Shown one piece after another: positions 36,832 to 45,481 of a DNA stretch of 64,000 bases (the stretch's first letter is position 1; every line of letters begins with the position of its first letter). Under the pieces are notes generated by a model. That model was not told the origin of the DNA, made no database searches, and was given only the letters and a program-made list of their open reading frames with translations. The stretch is taken from positions 186,001 to 250,000 of the forward strand of contig CAVYCE010000002.1 in NCBI GenBank assembly GCA_963766995.1. The letters are read 5' to 3'. This DNA is from Bog-473 sp963766995 (lineage in GTDB: Bacteria; Actinomycetota; Acidimicrobiia; Acidimicrobiales; RAAP-2). The position numbers and the translations under genes are program-made.

Positions 36832-37430
36832 AGACTCCCCTTGGTGGATGGGATGCCCACCCCTTCGACTCGAACGGCGTCGCGGAGGCAGCGCGCCACT
36901 CCCTTGAAAGTGGCCTCGACCATGTGGTGAGTGTTCTTTCCTTCAAGACGTCGCACGTGCAGCGTGAGGTTCCCTGCCGTGGCAAAGGCCCGCCAGAACT
37001 CTTCGGACAACTGCGGGTCAAAGGGCGGAGTGCCCAATCCAGCGGTGTCAGGGGCGAACTCGACGCCATAGGCCAAGAACGGTCGACCCGATAGATCGAG
37101 CGCCACCTCAATGAGGGCTTCATCGAGCGGCAAGAGCATGCTGGCAAAGCGTCGGATGCCCGCCTTGTCCCCCAGGGCTTCGGCCAAGCAGGCGCCCAGC
37201 ACAATGCCGACGTCTTCCACCGTGTGGTGGGCATCAACGTGGAGGTCTCCTTCGGCTCGGACCCGGAGGTCGAAAGAGGCGTGACGTCCCAGCTGTTCCA
37301 CCATGTGGTCGAAGAAGGGCAGGCCGGTGCTGACATCGACCGCACCGGTGCCGTCGATGGACAGGGACGCCTCGATCTTCGTTTCCTTAGTGGTGCGGGC
37401 CTTCTCGGCCCGCCGTCCGTTCTCGCTCAC
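36828..37430 (-). CDS. hisB: Imidazoleglycerol-phosphate dehydratase
   Basis: A 200-residue monofunctional IGPD with two metal-binding His clusters: FFDHMVEQLGRH, DLHVDAHHTVEDVGI and EGKNTHHMVEATFK, plus the C-terminal PSTKGSL. GTG start overlapping the hisC TGA (GTGA). No fused phosphatase domain, so the histidinol-phosphatase is separate. Confidence 0.96.
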   Translation of the reverse strand: MSENGRRAEKARTTKETKIEASLSIDGTGAVDVSTGLPFFDHMVEQLGRHASFDLRVRAEGDLHVDAHHTVEDVGIVLGACLAEALGDKAGIRRFASMLLPLDEALIEVALDLSGRPFLAYGVEFAPDTAGLGTPPFDPQLSEEFWRAFATAGNLTLHVRRLEGKNTHHMVEATFKGVARCLRDAVRVEGVGIPSTKGSL

Positions 37431-38491
37431 AAGCTCTCCTTCAAGGCGGTCAGGAATCGATCATTCTCGTCGGGTCGGCCGACGGTGACCCGGAGGCACC
37501 CGGGCAGGCCATCCCAGCCGGCACAGTTGCGCACCAGTATCGAGTGCTCAAGCAAGGCCGACCACACGGTGTCGGCGTCGCGCTCAAGCGGCCGGAACAG
37601 AATGAAATTGGCGTCCGACGGCCACGTCTCGACCGCCATGTCGCTCAACGCACCCGCCATCCGGCCGCGTTCTTCTGAAATGAGGGCCACCCGGGCCTCC
37701 ATCTCGTCCTGGTGCTTCAGCGCCAAGAGGCCGGCCAGTTGCGTCTGAGTGGAGAGGTGGTACGGGAGCACCACCGCCTCGCAAGCCTGCACGACCACGG
37801 GATCGGCCACCAGGTAACCCAGGCGGGCACCCGCCATGGCCCAGGTCTTGGAGAACGTTCTGGTCACCACCAGACCGGGGTGAGACGGCCCGCGCAAGGT
37901 CAACGCACTCCAGGGAGCGAACTGGCCATAGGCCTCGTCGACGACGACCAGTCCAGGGGCCGCAGTCACGATGGCCTCCACCGTGTCGCGGGGCTCGACC
38001 CGCCCGGTGGGATTGTTGGGCGAACAGAGGAACGTGACGTCGGGACGCGTCTCGGCCATGAGAGCGAGGGCGTCGTCGATGGAGATGGTGAAGTCCTCTT
38101 TGCGTTCACCCCTAATCACTTCGGTGCCGGTCAGTCGACTGATGTGCGAGTGGAGCGCATAGGTGGGCTCGAACACGCAGGCGCGTCGACCGGGACCACC
38201 AAAAGCCAGGAGCACGCATTGGAGTACCTCGTTGGACCCATTGGCGCAAAAGACTTCGGCCGGAGTCACGTCGTGCAACTGGGCGATGGCCGCCCGCAAT
38301 TCAGTGGCCGGCCGATCCGGATAACGGTGGAACGAGACGTCAGCCAGCGCATCGAGCAGTTCCTTGCTCCAAGCGTCGGGCGGCGGAAACGGTGACTCGT
38401 TGGTGTTGAGACGTACCTCGGCATCAACCTGTGGCGAGTGGTAGCCCTCGTTGAGCAAGAGATCGGGTCGAACCGGAGGAAGCGCGCTCAT
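37427..38491 (-). CDS. hisC: Histidinol-phosphate aminotransferase
   Basis: A 354-residue fold-type I PLP aminotransferase: RLNTNESPFPPP, FLCSPNNPTGRV, VVDEAYGQFA, and the PLP Lys in TRTFSKTWAMAGARLGYL, with a C-terminal CLRVTVGRPDEN. It forms histidinol phosphate using glutamate. Overlaps hisD and hisB by 4 bp each. Confidence 0.95.
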   Translation of the reverse strand: MSALPPVRPDLLLNEGYHSPQVDAEVRLNTNESPFPPPDAWSKELLDALADVSFHRYPDRPATELRAAIAQLHDVTPAEVFCANGSNEVLQCVLLAFGGPGRRACVFEPTYALHSHISRLTGTEVIRGERKEDFTISIDDALALMAETRPDVTFLCSPNNPTGRVEPRDTVEAIVTAAPGLVVVDEAYGQFAPWSALTLRGPSHPGLVVTRTFSKTWAMAGARLGYLVADPVVVQACEAVVLPYHLSTQTQLAGLLALKHQDEMEARVALISEERGRMAGALSDMAVETWPSDANFILFRPLERDADTVWSALLEHSILVRNCAGWDGLPGCLRVTVGRPDENDRFLTALKESL

Positions 38492-39846
38492 GCCTCACCA
38501 CCGGTGATGGCGGTGGTGACTTCATTCAAACGACGTCGAACCGAGTCCGCGTGGGCGGGCAACCCCTCAACTTCGGCCATGGCGATCACATGAGGGCCCA
38601 ATTGTTCCAGGGCCTCATTGGTGATGCGGACGGCGTGGATGTGCTTTCGAAAATCATCAGCACGCAAGGCCGACGCGAAGCGTGCGGTTCGGTTGGTGGG
38701 CAGGACGTGATTCGGTCCAGCGATGTAATCCCCCATGCTGGCCGGTGCCCATGGACCAATGAATACAGCGGCCGCGCTGTCGACCAAGGCCAAGAGCTCA
38801 TCGGCCGATCCGCCGTCGGTGGTCACATCCTCCACCATCAGTTGTAAGTGCTCAGGCGCCACCGTATTGGCCACGGCCATGGCGTCGGCGGGCGAATCGA
38901 CGAGGCAGGCGATGCCCGACGATGCCAGCGTGGCCTCCAAGTCGGCCCGCCGCGGCGACGCGGCCACAATGCGGTCGACCGCATCCGACACGGCGGACAG
39001 GATCTTCTCGTCCCAGGTGACCAGCCAAGCCAATCCGTCGGGTCCGTGCTCGGCCTGGACGGCCAGGTCGATAGCCGCAAACTCGGGCGGGGCATCGGGA
39101 CCAGCCACCACCACGATTTCGGAAGGACCGGCAAAGGCTGAGGCCACGCCGACAACTCCACTCACCTGACGCTTGGCTTCGGCCACGTATGCATTGCCGG
39201 GACCGGCGATGACATCCACCCGTGGCACCGAGGTGGTGCCGTAGGCCAGCGCGGCAATGGCCTGGGCCCCGCCGATGCGGTACACCTCGTCAATGCCGGC
39301 AATGGCCGCCGCGGCCAACGTGGCGTCGTCCACCTTGCCGTCGGCGGCCGGCGGCACACACAGCGCGATGTCGCGTACCCCGGCCACTCGAGCGGGGGCG
39401 GCGCACATGAGCACGGTTGAGGGGTACCGAGCGCGGCCGCCCGGCGCGTAAATACCGGCTCGGGACACCGGCCGAGTGAGGTGGGACACGGTGACCCCGG
39501 TCGATTCGAAATCGGTCGGAGGTGTGCCCTCGTGGGCGTGATAGGCCACAATCCGGGCAAAGGCCGTCTCAAGGGCAGCCTTGAGTGCAGGGCTGATCTG
39601 TTCGAGTGCGGCGGCAATCTCGGCTGATGGGACTCGGATGCCCGGAGTGCCCTGTGCGGCATCGGTGAGGTCGACCCGGTCGAACTGACGGGTGTAGTCG
39701 ATGACGGCCGTGTCGCCCTTGGCTCGCACCTCGGCCACGATGGCGGCGACCACGTCGTGGACGTCCACGCCAGGGTCGGAGGGGCGCGGCAGGACCTCGT
39801 CAAAAGGCGGCTTTTGGCCGCGTAGGTCCAGCACACGCAGGGACAT
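38488..39846 (-). CDS. hisD: Histidinol dehydrogenase
   Basis: A 452-residue protein with the long HisD sequence VSRAGIYAPGGRARYPSTVLMCAAPARVAGV, the VDVIAGPGNAYVAEAKR signature, GPSEIVVVAGP, QAEHGPDGLAWLVT and MGDYIAGPNHVLPT. It is Zn-dependent and oxidises histidinol to histidine in two steps. First gene of the his operon; its ATG at 39846 faces the small plus-strand gene across 72 bp that must hold the promoter. Confidence 0.96.
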   Translation of the reverse strand: MSLRVLDLRGQKPPFDEVLPRPSDPGVDVHDVVAAIVAEVRAKGDTAVIDYTRQFDRVDLTDAAQGTPGIRVPSAEIAAALEQISPALKAALETAFARIVAYHAHEGTPPTDFESTGVTVSHLTRPVSRAGIYAPGGRARYPSTVLMCAAPARVAGVRDIALCVPPAADGKVDDATLAAAAIAGIDEVYRIGGAQAIAALAYGTTSVPRVDVIAGPGNAYVAEAKRQVSGVVGVASAFAGPSEIVVVAGPDAPPEFAAIDLAVQAEHGPDGLAWLVTWDEKILSAVSDAVDRIVAASPRRADLEATLASSGIACLVDSPADAMAVANTVAPEHLQLMVEDVTTDGGSADELLALVDSAAAVFIGPWAPASMGDYIAGPNHVLPTNRTARFASALRADDFRKHIHAVRITNEALEQLGPHVIAMAEVEGLPAHADSVRRRLNEVTTAITGGEA

Positions 39847-39918
39847 AGGGTCACAAGGCTATCGGGCGGACCACGTGTCCCTTCCCGGGATGGCACTCAC
39901 ATGGGCCATCATCTGGGG

Positions 39919-40104
39919 ATGACTTCAGCGGCCGAGATCTCCTCCCTGTCCTCCACCCTCAAGGAGCTCAACGACCGCGTCACGTCGCTGGCCGAATCAG
40001 CCCAAGCCAAGGGCGATCAGGACATGGCCCACGAACTTTTCGCGGTGGAGCGCTCCCTGGGCGGCGCGCTGCGACGCCTCCGCCGTTTTGCTCAAACGGC
40101 GTAA
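39919..40104 (+). CDS. Small helical protein, unknown function
   Basis: A 61-residue protein (an ATG at 39901 would add six residues). Mostly alpha-helical with heptad-like leucines (SSLSSTLKELNDRVTSLAESAQAKG, LFAVERSLGGALRRLRRF) and a basic C-terminus. It resembles short conserved actinobacterial proteins of unknown role (recollection, not checked). Its 3' end overlaps the convergent PIN-domain gene by 13 bp. Confidence 0.55.
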   Translation: MTSAAEISSLSSTLKELNDRVTSLAESAQAKGDQDMAHELFAVERSLGGALRRLRRFAQTA

Positions 40105-40487
40105 AGGACCAGGTCGTGCCCGAGCAGCGCCGCTGCGCTGCGCAAGATGGCCTGGCGCTGGGCCACCACCGCACAATTGCGGCGATCGGCCACTTCAATC
40201 AGGGCAACTGCGGCCATTTCGGTGGTGTCGCACCGAGCGGCGAGTTCCCCTGATCGGCGGGCCGCTTCACCGCTGAAGGGCTCGATTTCAGTCCCGTCCA
40301 GGAGTTCTCCGATGCGGTCGCTGCGTGCTTCGGTGCGATACCCCTCCGCCACCGCGACGGCCGGAATAACCGGCACAATTCCGTTGGACAACGCGGCTCG
40401 GTGAAGGGCCCACATCATGCGATCCCCGCGAGCTGCGGCATGGAGGGCACCGACGCCGTAGACGAGGCCCTCGCGCCTTGCGCTCAT
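40092..40487 (-). CDS. PIN-domain (VapC-like) toxin homologue with degenerate active site
   Basis: A 131-residue protein that fits the actinobacterial PIN-domain fold (VPVIPAVAVAEGYR core, MAAVALIEVADRRNCAVVA late strand). The acidic residues expected for Mg-dependent RNase activity look mostly lost: the N-terminal LDAGAL-type Asp is Gly11 (VYGVGAL), and the late TSD-type Asp is replaced in VVAQRQ. Only the central Glu (AVAEGYR) and an Asp before TTEM remain. It is coupled to an antitoxin by ATGA overlap. It may be an inactive or repurposed toxin (inference). Confidence 0.72.
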   Translation of the reverse strand: MSARREGLVYGVGALHAAARGDRMMWALHRAALSNGIVPVIPAVAVAEGYRTEARSDRIGELLDGTEIEPFSGEAARRSGELAARCDTTEMAAVALIEVADRRNCAVVAQRQAILRSAAALLGHDLVLYAV

Positions 40488-40750
40488 CGACGCCGCACCC
40501 GAGATGCCACGCCGGAGACTCCCGAACGGAGGCGAGCCAACAATGCTTCGCCGGCCGCTAATTCCTCAGCGCTAAGCGAGCCCGTTTCACCTTCCCAGGC
40601 CGCCACCCCTCGGAGTCCCTGCCGCACCCTTAGCTGCTTCTCCGCTGCGGTGGACAGCCATGAACTGAACGAAACCCCGTCCTGTTTCGCCGCTTCTTCG
40701 ACGGCGGTGGCAACGTCATCCGCCAGTGACACCGAGCGCTTCGTCACCAT
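40484..40750 (-). CDS. Antitoxin-like protein, ribbon-helix-helix type
   Basis: An 88-residue protein from ATG 40750. The N-terminal KRSVSLADDVATAVEEAAKQDGVSFSSWLSTAAEKQL looks like a ribbon-helix-helix dimerisation and DNA-binding unit, and the acidic C-terminal half would wrap the partner. Overlaps the PIN gene by 4 bp (ATGA). Inverted repeats upstream (40801-40829 and 40884-40895) are possible operators. Confidence 0.72.
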   Translation of the reverse strand: MVTKRSVSLADDVATAVEEAAKQDGVSFSSWLSTAAEKQLRVRQGLRGVAAWEGETGSLSAEELAAGEALLARLRSGVSGVASRVRRR

Positions 40751-40800
40751 AAAAAGAGGGTAACACCCGAAGTAGCAACGTCCGCTGACCTCCAGAAATG

Positions 40801-40829
40801 CCAATGCCGGCCCATAGGGCCGGCATTGG
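40801..40829. repeat. 13-bp perfect inverted repeat, 3-bp loop
   Basis: Arms CCAATGCCGGCCC and GGGCCGGCATTGG surround ATA. It lies between the nth 3' end (40959) and the antitoxin start (40750). No T-run follows on either strand, so a classical intrinsic terminator is not supported. It could be an operator, an attenuator hairpin or a T-tract-free terminator. Confidence 0.75.
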
Positions 40830-40883
40830 AAGAGTCAGCCGGGAGGCGGATCCCAATGCTGACTCCGTTGGAACCAGGTGGCG

Positions 40884-40895
40884 GGAACCGGTTCC
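40884..40895. promoter_or_regulatory. 12-bp palindrome, possible operator
   Basis: The perfect palindrome GGAACCGGTTCC stands in the same 208-bp intergenic region upstream of the antitoxin, with a related half-site (GGAACC) at 40870-40875. Function is inferred only from position. Confidence 0.4.
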
Positions 40896-40958
40896 GTTGT
40901 CCATGGTAACGGAGGCAATTCCCGAATACAGCACACGACGGCGAAATTTAACGAATTC

Positions 40959-41609
40959 TCATACTTCGATTTTGGGGCAGAAATCGGCCAGGACACAGGA
41001 CGAGCACAGTGGTCGACGGGCCTTGCAGGTGGCGCGGCCGTGCAGAATGAGGCGGAGGCTGAACACGCCTCGCTGGGCCGGCGGCATCATGTCGTTCAGG
41101 ACATGCTCCACCTTCACGGGGTCGGTCTCCTCGGTCAGCCCCAGCCGACGGCTGAGGCGCAAGACATGGGTATCGACCGGAAGCCCCGGAAGGTTGAAGT
41201 CGACGCTGCGCAAGACGTTGCCTGTTTTGCGGCCGACTCCGGGAACCGTCACCAGATCGGAAAGTTCGGTCGGCACGTCGCCACCGAAGCGGTCCATGAC
41301 GGCGATGGCCATGCCGATGAGGCTGCGCGTCTTGGCTCGAAAGAAGCCCGTCGTGCGAACAAGGTCCTCCACCTCCTCCGGATTGGCCTGGGCCATGGCG
41401 GAGGCGTCGGGAAACGCCGCGAACAGTGCCGGTGTGACCAGATTGACGCGTACGTCGGTGCACTGAGCCGAGAGAATGGTGGCGGCCAGCAGCTGGAACG
41501 GCGTGGCGTGGTCCAACGCGCAGAGTTCATTCGCTGTGCCTGGGTACTCTTCGGCCAGTCGAGTCGACGTCAACGTGGCGCGCCCCTTCGGCGATCTCGG
41601 GAGGCCCAC
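40959..41609 (-). CDS. nth: Endonuclease III
   Basis: A 216-residue protein (GTG 41609) with a helix-hairpin-helix LVTVPGVGRKTGNVL containing the catalytic Lys, the catalytic Asp in PVDTHVLRLSRRLG, and a C-terminal Fe-S motif C-x6-C-x2-C-x5-C (CKARRPLCSSCVLADFC). It removes oxidised pyrimidines in base-excision repair. Longer frames run antisense through mshD and are rejected. Divergent from mshD with a 30-bp gap. Confidence 0.95.
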   Translation of the reverse strand: MGLPRSPKGRATLTSTRLAEEYPGTANELCALDHATPFQLLAATILSAQCTDVRVNLVTPALFAAFPDASAMAQANPEEVEDLVRTTGFFRAKTRSLIGMAIAVMDRFGGDVPTELSDLVTVPGVGRKTGNVLRSVDFNLPGLPVDTHVLRLSRRLGLTEETDPVKVEHVLNDMMPPAQRGVFSLRLILHGRATCKARRPLCSSCVLADFCPKIEV

Positions 41610-41639
41610 CCGCTCACGGTACCGGGTTAAGTTGCGCCG

Positions 41640-42539
41640 GTGAACGTCCAGGTGGTCGACGCGCTGAGCGCCACACAACTGTTGGAGCTGGCTGCGCTCA
41701 CGGACCGAATCCAAGGCGCAGACGGGCATCCTTCGCTGGCCGAGACGCAGCGTGTGGCCGTCTCTCTCGCCGATCTCGGCGGGATGGGCATCCGTCTTGT
41801 CTTGGCTTACGAGGGCACGACGTTCATTGGGTGTGTCGTGCTCACGCCAGCGCACGATGCATCGACCACGCTCCACGCCATGATCGATCCTGCGGTTCGC
41901 AATCCAACTACGTGGAGGGCGTTGTTGGATTCGGCCTTGACGGTGGCGGAAGGAGTCACCCGATTGTGGGTCATGCGAGTCTCGCCTGAACGCGATGGCG
42001 AACTGGCTCATTTGGGATTCATGCCGGACCGCGATTTGCTCCAAATGCGGGTGTCCTTACCCCTTCCGGGCGAGGTCACGGCCCTTGGCGTTCCCACGGT
42101 CACTCGATCCTTCCGGCCCGGGCTGGACGACGAAGCATGGGTGGCCGTGAACAACCGGGCCTTTGCCGGACATCAAGAGCAGGGTGCTTGGACGGTAGAA
42201 GAGCTGCACCAGCGCATGGAGCTGCCCTGGTTCGATGCCGACGGATTCAGAATCGCAACTGATGACGAGGGCGTCATCATCGGCTCTTGTTGGACCAAAG
42301 TGCATCAGGATGGCGGACCGTTGCTGGGAGAGATTTACGTGATTTCGGTCGACCCAAGCCACCACGGGCGGGGCCTCGGTCGCGCCCTGACCGTGGCCGG
42401 TCTGGAATGGCTGGCCGGACGGGGCATCGCCGACGGCATGTTGTACACCGACGCGTCGAATACGGCAGCCGTCGGCCTCTACCATTCTCTCGGCTTTACA
42501 GTCGATCACGTGGATCGGTGCTACATCCATCGACCGTGA
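41640..42539 (+). CDS. mshD: Mycothiol synthase
   Basis: A 299-residue tandem-GNAT protein. The C-terminal GNAT core is IYVISVDPSHHGRGLGRALTVAGLEWLAGRG, followed by MLYTDASNTAAVGLYHSLGFTVDHVDRCY, a pattern characteristic of MshD. The N-terminal GNAT half (1 to about 140) is degenerate, as usual. It acetylates Cys-GlcN-Ins to give mycothiol, the actinobacterial thiol, and so is a useful phylum marker. GTG start. Confidence 0.92.
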   Translation: MNVQVVDALSATQLLELAALTDRIQGADGHPSLAETQRVAVSLADLGGMGIRLVLAYEGTTFIGCVVLTPAHDASTTLHAMIDPAVRNPTTWRALLDSALTVAEGVTRLWVMRVSPERDGELAHLGFMPDRDLLQMRVSLPLPGEVTALGVPTVTRSFRPGLDDEAWVAVNNRAFAGHQEQGAWTVEELHQRMELPWFDADGFRIATDDEGVIIGSCWTKVHQDGGPLLGEIYVISVDPSHHGRGLGRALTVAGLEWLAGRGIADGMLYTDASNTAAVGLYHSLGFTVDHVDRCYIHRP

Positions 42540-42573
42540 ACTGAGTCACGGACGAGGCGGAGCGAGGCGGCGC

Positions 42574-43554
42574 ATGACAAGAGGCGGCAGGTGGCGGGTG
42601 ACGCTGGCCCTCTTCTGCCTGCTCCCGACGCTTGGTGTGCTGGCTACAGCGGAGCCCGCAGCGGCGACCGGATGGAATCCCGTCTACAGGGCCGATTTCC
42701 CTGATCCGGCGATCTACCAGTTCAACAACGTGTATCTCGCCTATTCCACGCAGTCGGGTCTGACCAACTCCCCCACTGTCATTTCGAGCGACACCGTGCA
42801 CTGGACGGCCGACGGTCCCCTGACCTTTCCCGTGCTGCCGGTGTGGGCTTCCTACGGCTATACGTGGGCGCCAACGGTGGCGCGCAATGCGTCGGGTCAG
42901 TACGTCATGTTCTACACGGCACGCCAGACGTCGTCGGGCCTCCAGTGCATTGGGCGCGCCATCGCCGCCGCGCCAACCGGACCCTTCTACGACACGGGCT
43001 TCGGTCCCGCCGTCTGTCAGAAGCCCGAGGGTGGATCCATCGACCCCGACATCTTCACCGACGACAACGGGAACGCTTACTTGTTGTGGAAGGGCGACGG
43101 GCACGCCCACGGTGACGTTCCCGCACTGTGGTCCCAGCCGCTCGGGCCTTCCCTGAGCCTCGAAGGCACACCCACGCCCCTCTTGGTGGCCGGTGACCAA
43201 CGGTGGCAGCACGGCGTCATTGAGGGCCCGGCCATGGCCGAGATCAATCACGCCTTCTATCTCTTCTATAGCGGCAACAATTACGACACCAGCAGTTACG
43301 CCATCGGGTTCGCGCTGTGTGCGGGGCCATCGGGGCCATGTGCTGACAGTCGAGACAATCCGGTGCTGCGAAGCAGTCCGGGCATGCAAGGTCCAGGCGG
43401 CCCCACCTTCTTCTCGTCTCCGACCGGCGCATTGCTCATGGGGTTTGCGGCCTGGTCCAGCACTGTCGGTTACGAGAACGGCGGATACCGGGCGCTGTAC
43501 ATCGCTTCGGTCCACCTCACCGGGGGCATGCCCTACTTCGAGTCCTATCCCTGA
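42574..43554 (+). CDS. Secreted glycoside hydrolase, GH43-like five-bladed propeller
   Basis: A 326-residue protein with a signal peptide (1 to about 32, ending EPAAATG). GH43-type acidic residues appear in order: Asp41/Asp44 in RADFPDPAIY, Asp157/Asp159 in SIDPDIFTDD and Glu217 in HGVIEGPAM. These match the base, pKa-modulator and acid of clan GH-F. It probably acts on arabinan- or xylan-like oligosaccharides outside the cell; the exact substrate is unknown. Its end overlaps the convergent VIT transporter by 10 bp. Confidence 0.88.
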   Translation: MTRGGRWRVTLALFCLLPTLGVLATAEPAAATGWNPVYRADFPDPAIYQFNNVYLAYSTQSGLTNSPTVISSDTVHWTADGPLTFPVLPVWASYGYTWAPTVARNASGQYVMFYTARQTSSGLQCIGRAIAAAPTGPFYDTGFGPAVCQKPEGGSIDPDIFTDDNGNAYLLWKGDGHAHGDVPALWSQPLGPSLSLEGTPTPLLVAGDQRWQHGVIEGPAMAEINHAFYLFYSGNNYDTSSYAIGFALCAGPSGPCADSRDNPVLRSSPGMQGPGGPTFFSSPTGALLMGFAAWSSTVGYENGGYRALYIASVHLTGGMPYFESYP

Positions 43555-44249
43555 AGGCCGGTGCCGATACCTCGTCCCACGCCGTAGGTCACCGCCGCGG
43601 CCACGGCCGTGATCAGCACCTGGCGGAGGGAGGAGCGTATGAGCGGTCGCTCCGTAAAGAGGGCCAGCACCGATCCCACCGCAATGGAGGCAGCGGCTCC
43701 GAGGACAACTGACCACACGATGGCCGGAGTGCCCTTGGTGAAGAGCCAGGGCAGTAGCGGGATGAACGCCCCCAAGGCAAAGGTAAAGAAGGAAGACAGG
43801 GCCGACTGCACCGGGGAACCCAAATGTTGGGGATTGATGCCCAGCTCCTCTCGGGCGTGGGTCTCGAGGGCCAGTTCGGGGTCCTGATGGACCTGGTCCA
43901 CCATCTCGCGGGCCACCACGGGATCAATGCCCCGGCGTTCGTACATGCCCTGCAGCTCGTTGGCCTCGCCGATGGGACTGCGCTTGAGTGCCCTGCGCTC
44001 AATATCGAGCTCGCGCTGGAGGAGCTCACGCTGGGCCGTCATGGAAACGAACTCCCCGGCCGCCATGGAAAACGAACCGGCAACAAGACCGGCCGCGCCC
44101 GCCAGGCGGACGAATGTGCCGCCGGGGCTGGCCCCGGCAATGCCCAGGACCAGGGACACATTGGTGACCAGGCCGTCGCTGATCCCGAAGATGGCTGCTC
44201 GTGCGCCGCCACCGCGGATATCCCGATGATGGTGAGGCGCATCTTCCAT
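43545..44249 (-). CDS. VIT1/CCC1-family iron/manganese transporter
   Basis: A 234-residue membrane protein starting AAIFGISDGLVTNVSLVLGIAGAS (the VIT1 first-helix signature) and LVAGSFSMAAGEFVSMTAQREL. A cytoplasmic acidic metal-binding loop (ELDIERRAL through HAREELGI) precedes three C-terminal helices. Family members export or sequester Fe2+ or Mn2+. Divergent from the MaoC gene across 75 bp. Confidence 0.92.
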   Translation of the reverse strand: MEDAPHHHRDIRGGGARAAIFGISDGLVTNVSLVLGIAGASPGGTFVRLAGAAGLVAGSFSMAAGEFVSMTAQRELLQRELDIERRALKRSPIGEANELQGMYERRGIDPVVAREMVDQVHQDPELALETHAREELGINPQHLGSPVQSALSSFFTFALGAFIPLLPWLFTKGTPAIVWSVVLGAAASIAVGSVLALFTERPLIRSSLRQVLITAVAAAVTYGVGRGIGTGLQG

Positions 44250-44324
44250 CGGACCAGCGTAGTGAGGAACCTCCCTCCGGTAGGGTGCCAGGGCTAATCA
44301 ACACCGCAAGCAGAGGAGCGAAGC

Positions 44325-44780
44325 GTGACCACAATCGTCAACGGCGTCGATGCCTTCCACGATCTCATCGGGCAGCAGCTCGGCTACTCCGAGTGGCAGC
44401 CGGTGACCCAAGAACGGGTCAATGTGTTTGCCGACGCCACCGACGATCACCAATGGATTCACGTGGACCCCGAGCGGGCCAAGGAGGGACCATTTGGCGT
44501 GGCGATCGCCCACGGGTACCTGACCCTCTCACTGGCACCGGTGTTGCTGAACAAGGTGCTGCGCGTTGACAACATGAAATTCGGGGTCAACTACGGTGCC
44601 AACAAAGTGCGCTTTCCCTCCCCCGTGCCCGTCGGCTCTGATCTGCGCATGGGCGTGACGGTGGCGGGTGTCGAAGACGTAGAGGGTGGCGTGCAGGTGA
44701 CCTATGACCTCGTGATGGAAGTCAAGGACGCACCGAAGCCGGCCTGCGTCGCCCAAGTGGTCTATCGCTACTACCGCTGA
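44325..44780 (+). CDS. MaoC-family (R)-enoyl hydratase-like protein
   Basis: A 151-residue hotdog-fold protein with the hydratase-2 motif FADATDDHQWIHVDPERAKEGPFGVAIAHGYLTLSL, containing the catalytic Asp and His. It hydrates (R)-specific enoyl-CoA or a related thioester. GTG start preceded by GAGGAG. It lies 2 bp upstream of menG and is probably cotranscribed. Confidence 0.92.
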   Translation: MTTIVNGVDAFHDLIGQQLGYSEWQPVTQERVNVFADATDDHQWIHVDPERAKEGPFGVAIAHGYLTLSLAPVLLNKVLRVDNMKFGVNYGANKVRFPSPVPVGSDLRMGVTVAGVEDVEGGVQVTYDLVMEVKDAPKPACVAQVVYRYYR

Positions 44781-44782
44781 CC

Positions 44783-45481
44783 ATGCCGGCGCCGCTGCCC
44801 GTCGGCGAAGAGAAGACTCGGCACGTCCGTTCCATGTTCGACGCCATCGCGCCGCGCTACGACCTGATCAACCGGCTCATGACCTTTGGGCTGGACCAGG
44901 CCTGGCGGCGCGACACCATTACCGCGCTGGCGCTGCCTGCTGGCTCACTGGTGCTTGACCTGGCTTGCGGTACGGGTGACCTGTCCGTATTGGCGGCGCG
45001 TAAGCAGTATCGAGTGATCGGCGCCGACCTGAGTGCGGGCATGTTGGCGGCCAACCGATCGGGCGCGCCGCTCGTCCATGCCGACTGCAGCCAGCTTCCG
45101 TTTCCTGACAGTGCCTTCGACGGCTTGGTGTGCGGCTACGCCCTTCGCAACTTCACCGACCTGGCCGAGGCCCTGGCCGAGACCGCTCGAGTGATCCGAC
45201 CCGGTGGTCGGCTGGCCATCCTCGAGGTGGACGCACCGACATCGGCCGTACTGCGCACCGGCTATCACGTCTGGTTCGATCGGGTGGTCCCGCTGTTGGG
45301 GGGGCTGCTGTCGGACAAAGAGGCATACCACTACTTGCCGCGATCGGTGGCGTACTTGCCTGCGCCGGCGGACTTGCGACGGATGCTCGGCGAGGCTGGC
45401 TATTCCGGCGTGGGAATACGCCCGCTGGCCGGCGGGTTGAGCCAGTTACTGCTGGCCACCCGGATTGGACCGCCGGCGTGA
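44783..45481 (+). CDS. menG: Demethylmenaquinone methyltransferase
   Basis: A 232-residue class I SAM methyltransferase with MFDAIAPRYDLINRLMTFGLDQAWRR (the UbiE/MenG N-terminal signature), SAM motif LDLACGTGDLSVLAA and GYALRNFTDLAEALAETARVIRPGGRLAILE. It methylates demethylmenaquinone in the last step. Its TGA overlaps the menF GTG. With menC at 15.8-17 kb it supports a classical menaquinone pathway. Confidence 0.95.
   Translation: MPAPLPVGEEKTRHVRSMFDAIAPRYDLINRLMTFGLDQAWRRDTITALALPAGSLVLDLACGTGDLSVLAARKQYRVIGADLSAGMLAANRSGAPLVHADCSQLPFPDSAFDGLVCGYALRNFTDLAEALAETARVIRPGGRLAILEVDAPTSAVLRTGYHVWFDRVVPLLGGLLSDKEAYHYLPRSVAYLPAPADLRRMLGEAGYSGVGIRPLAGGLSQLLLATRIGPPA

Noticed and set aside
40801..40829. 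Intrinsic terminator for nth
   Set aside because: The hairpin is strong but no T-run follows on the minus (or plus) strand.
40959..42044. Longer Nth from starts upstream of 41609
   Set aside because: The extension is antisense to the well-supported mshD gene.
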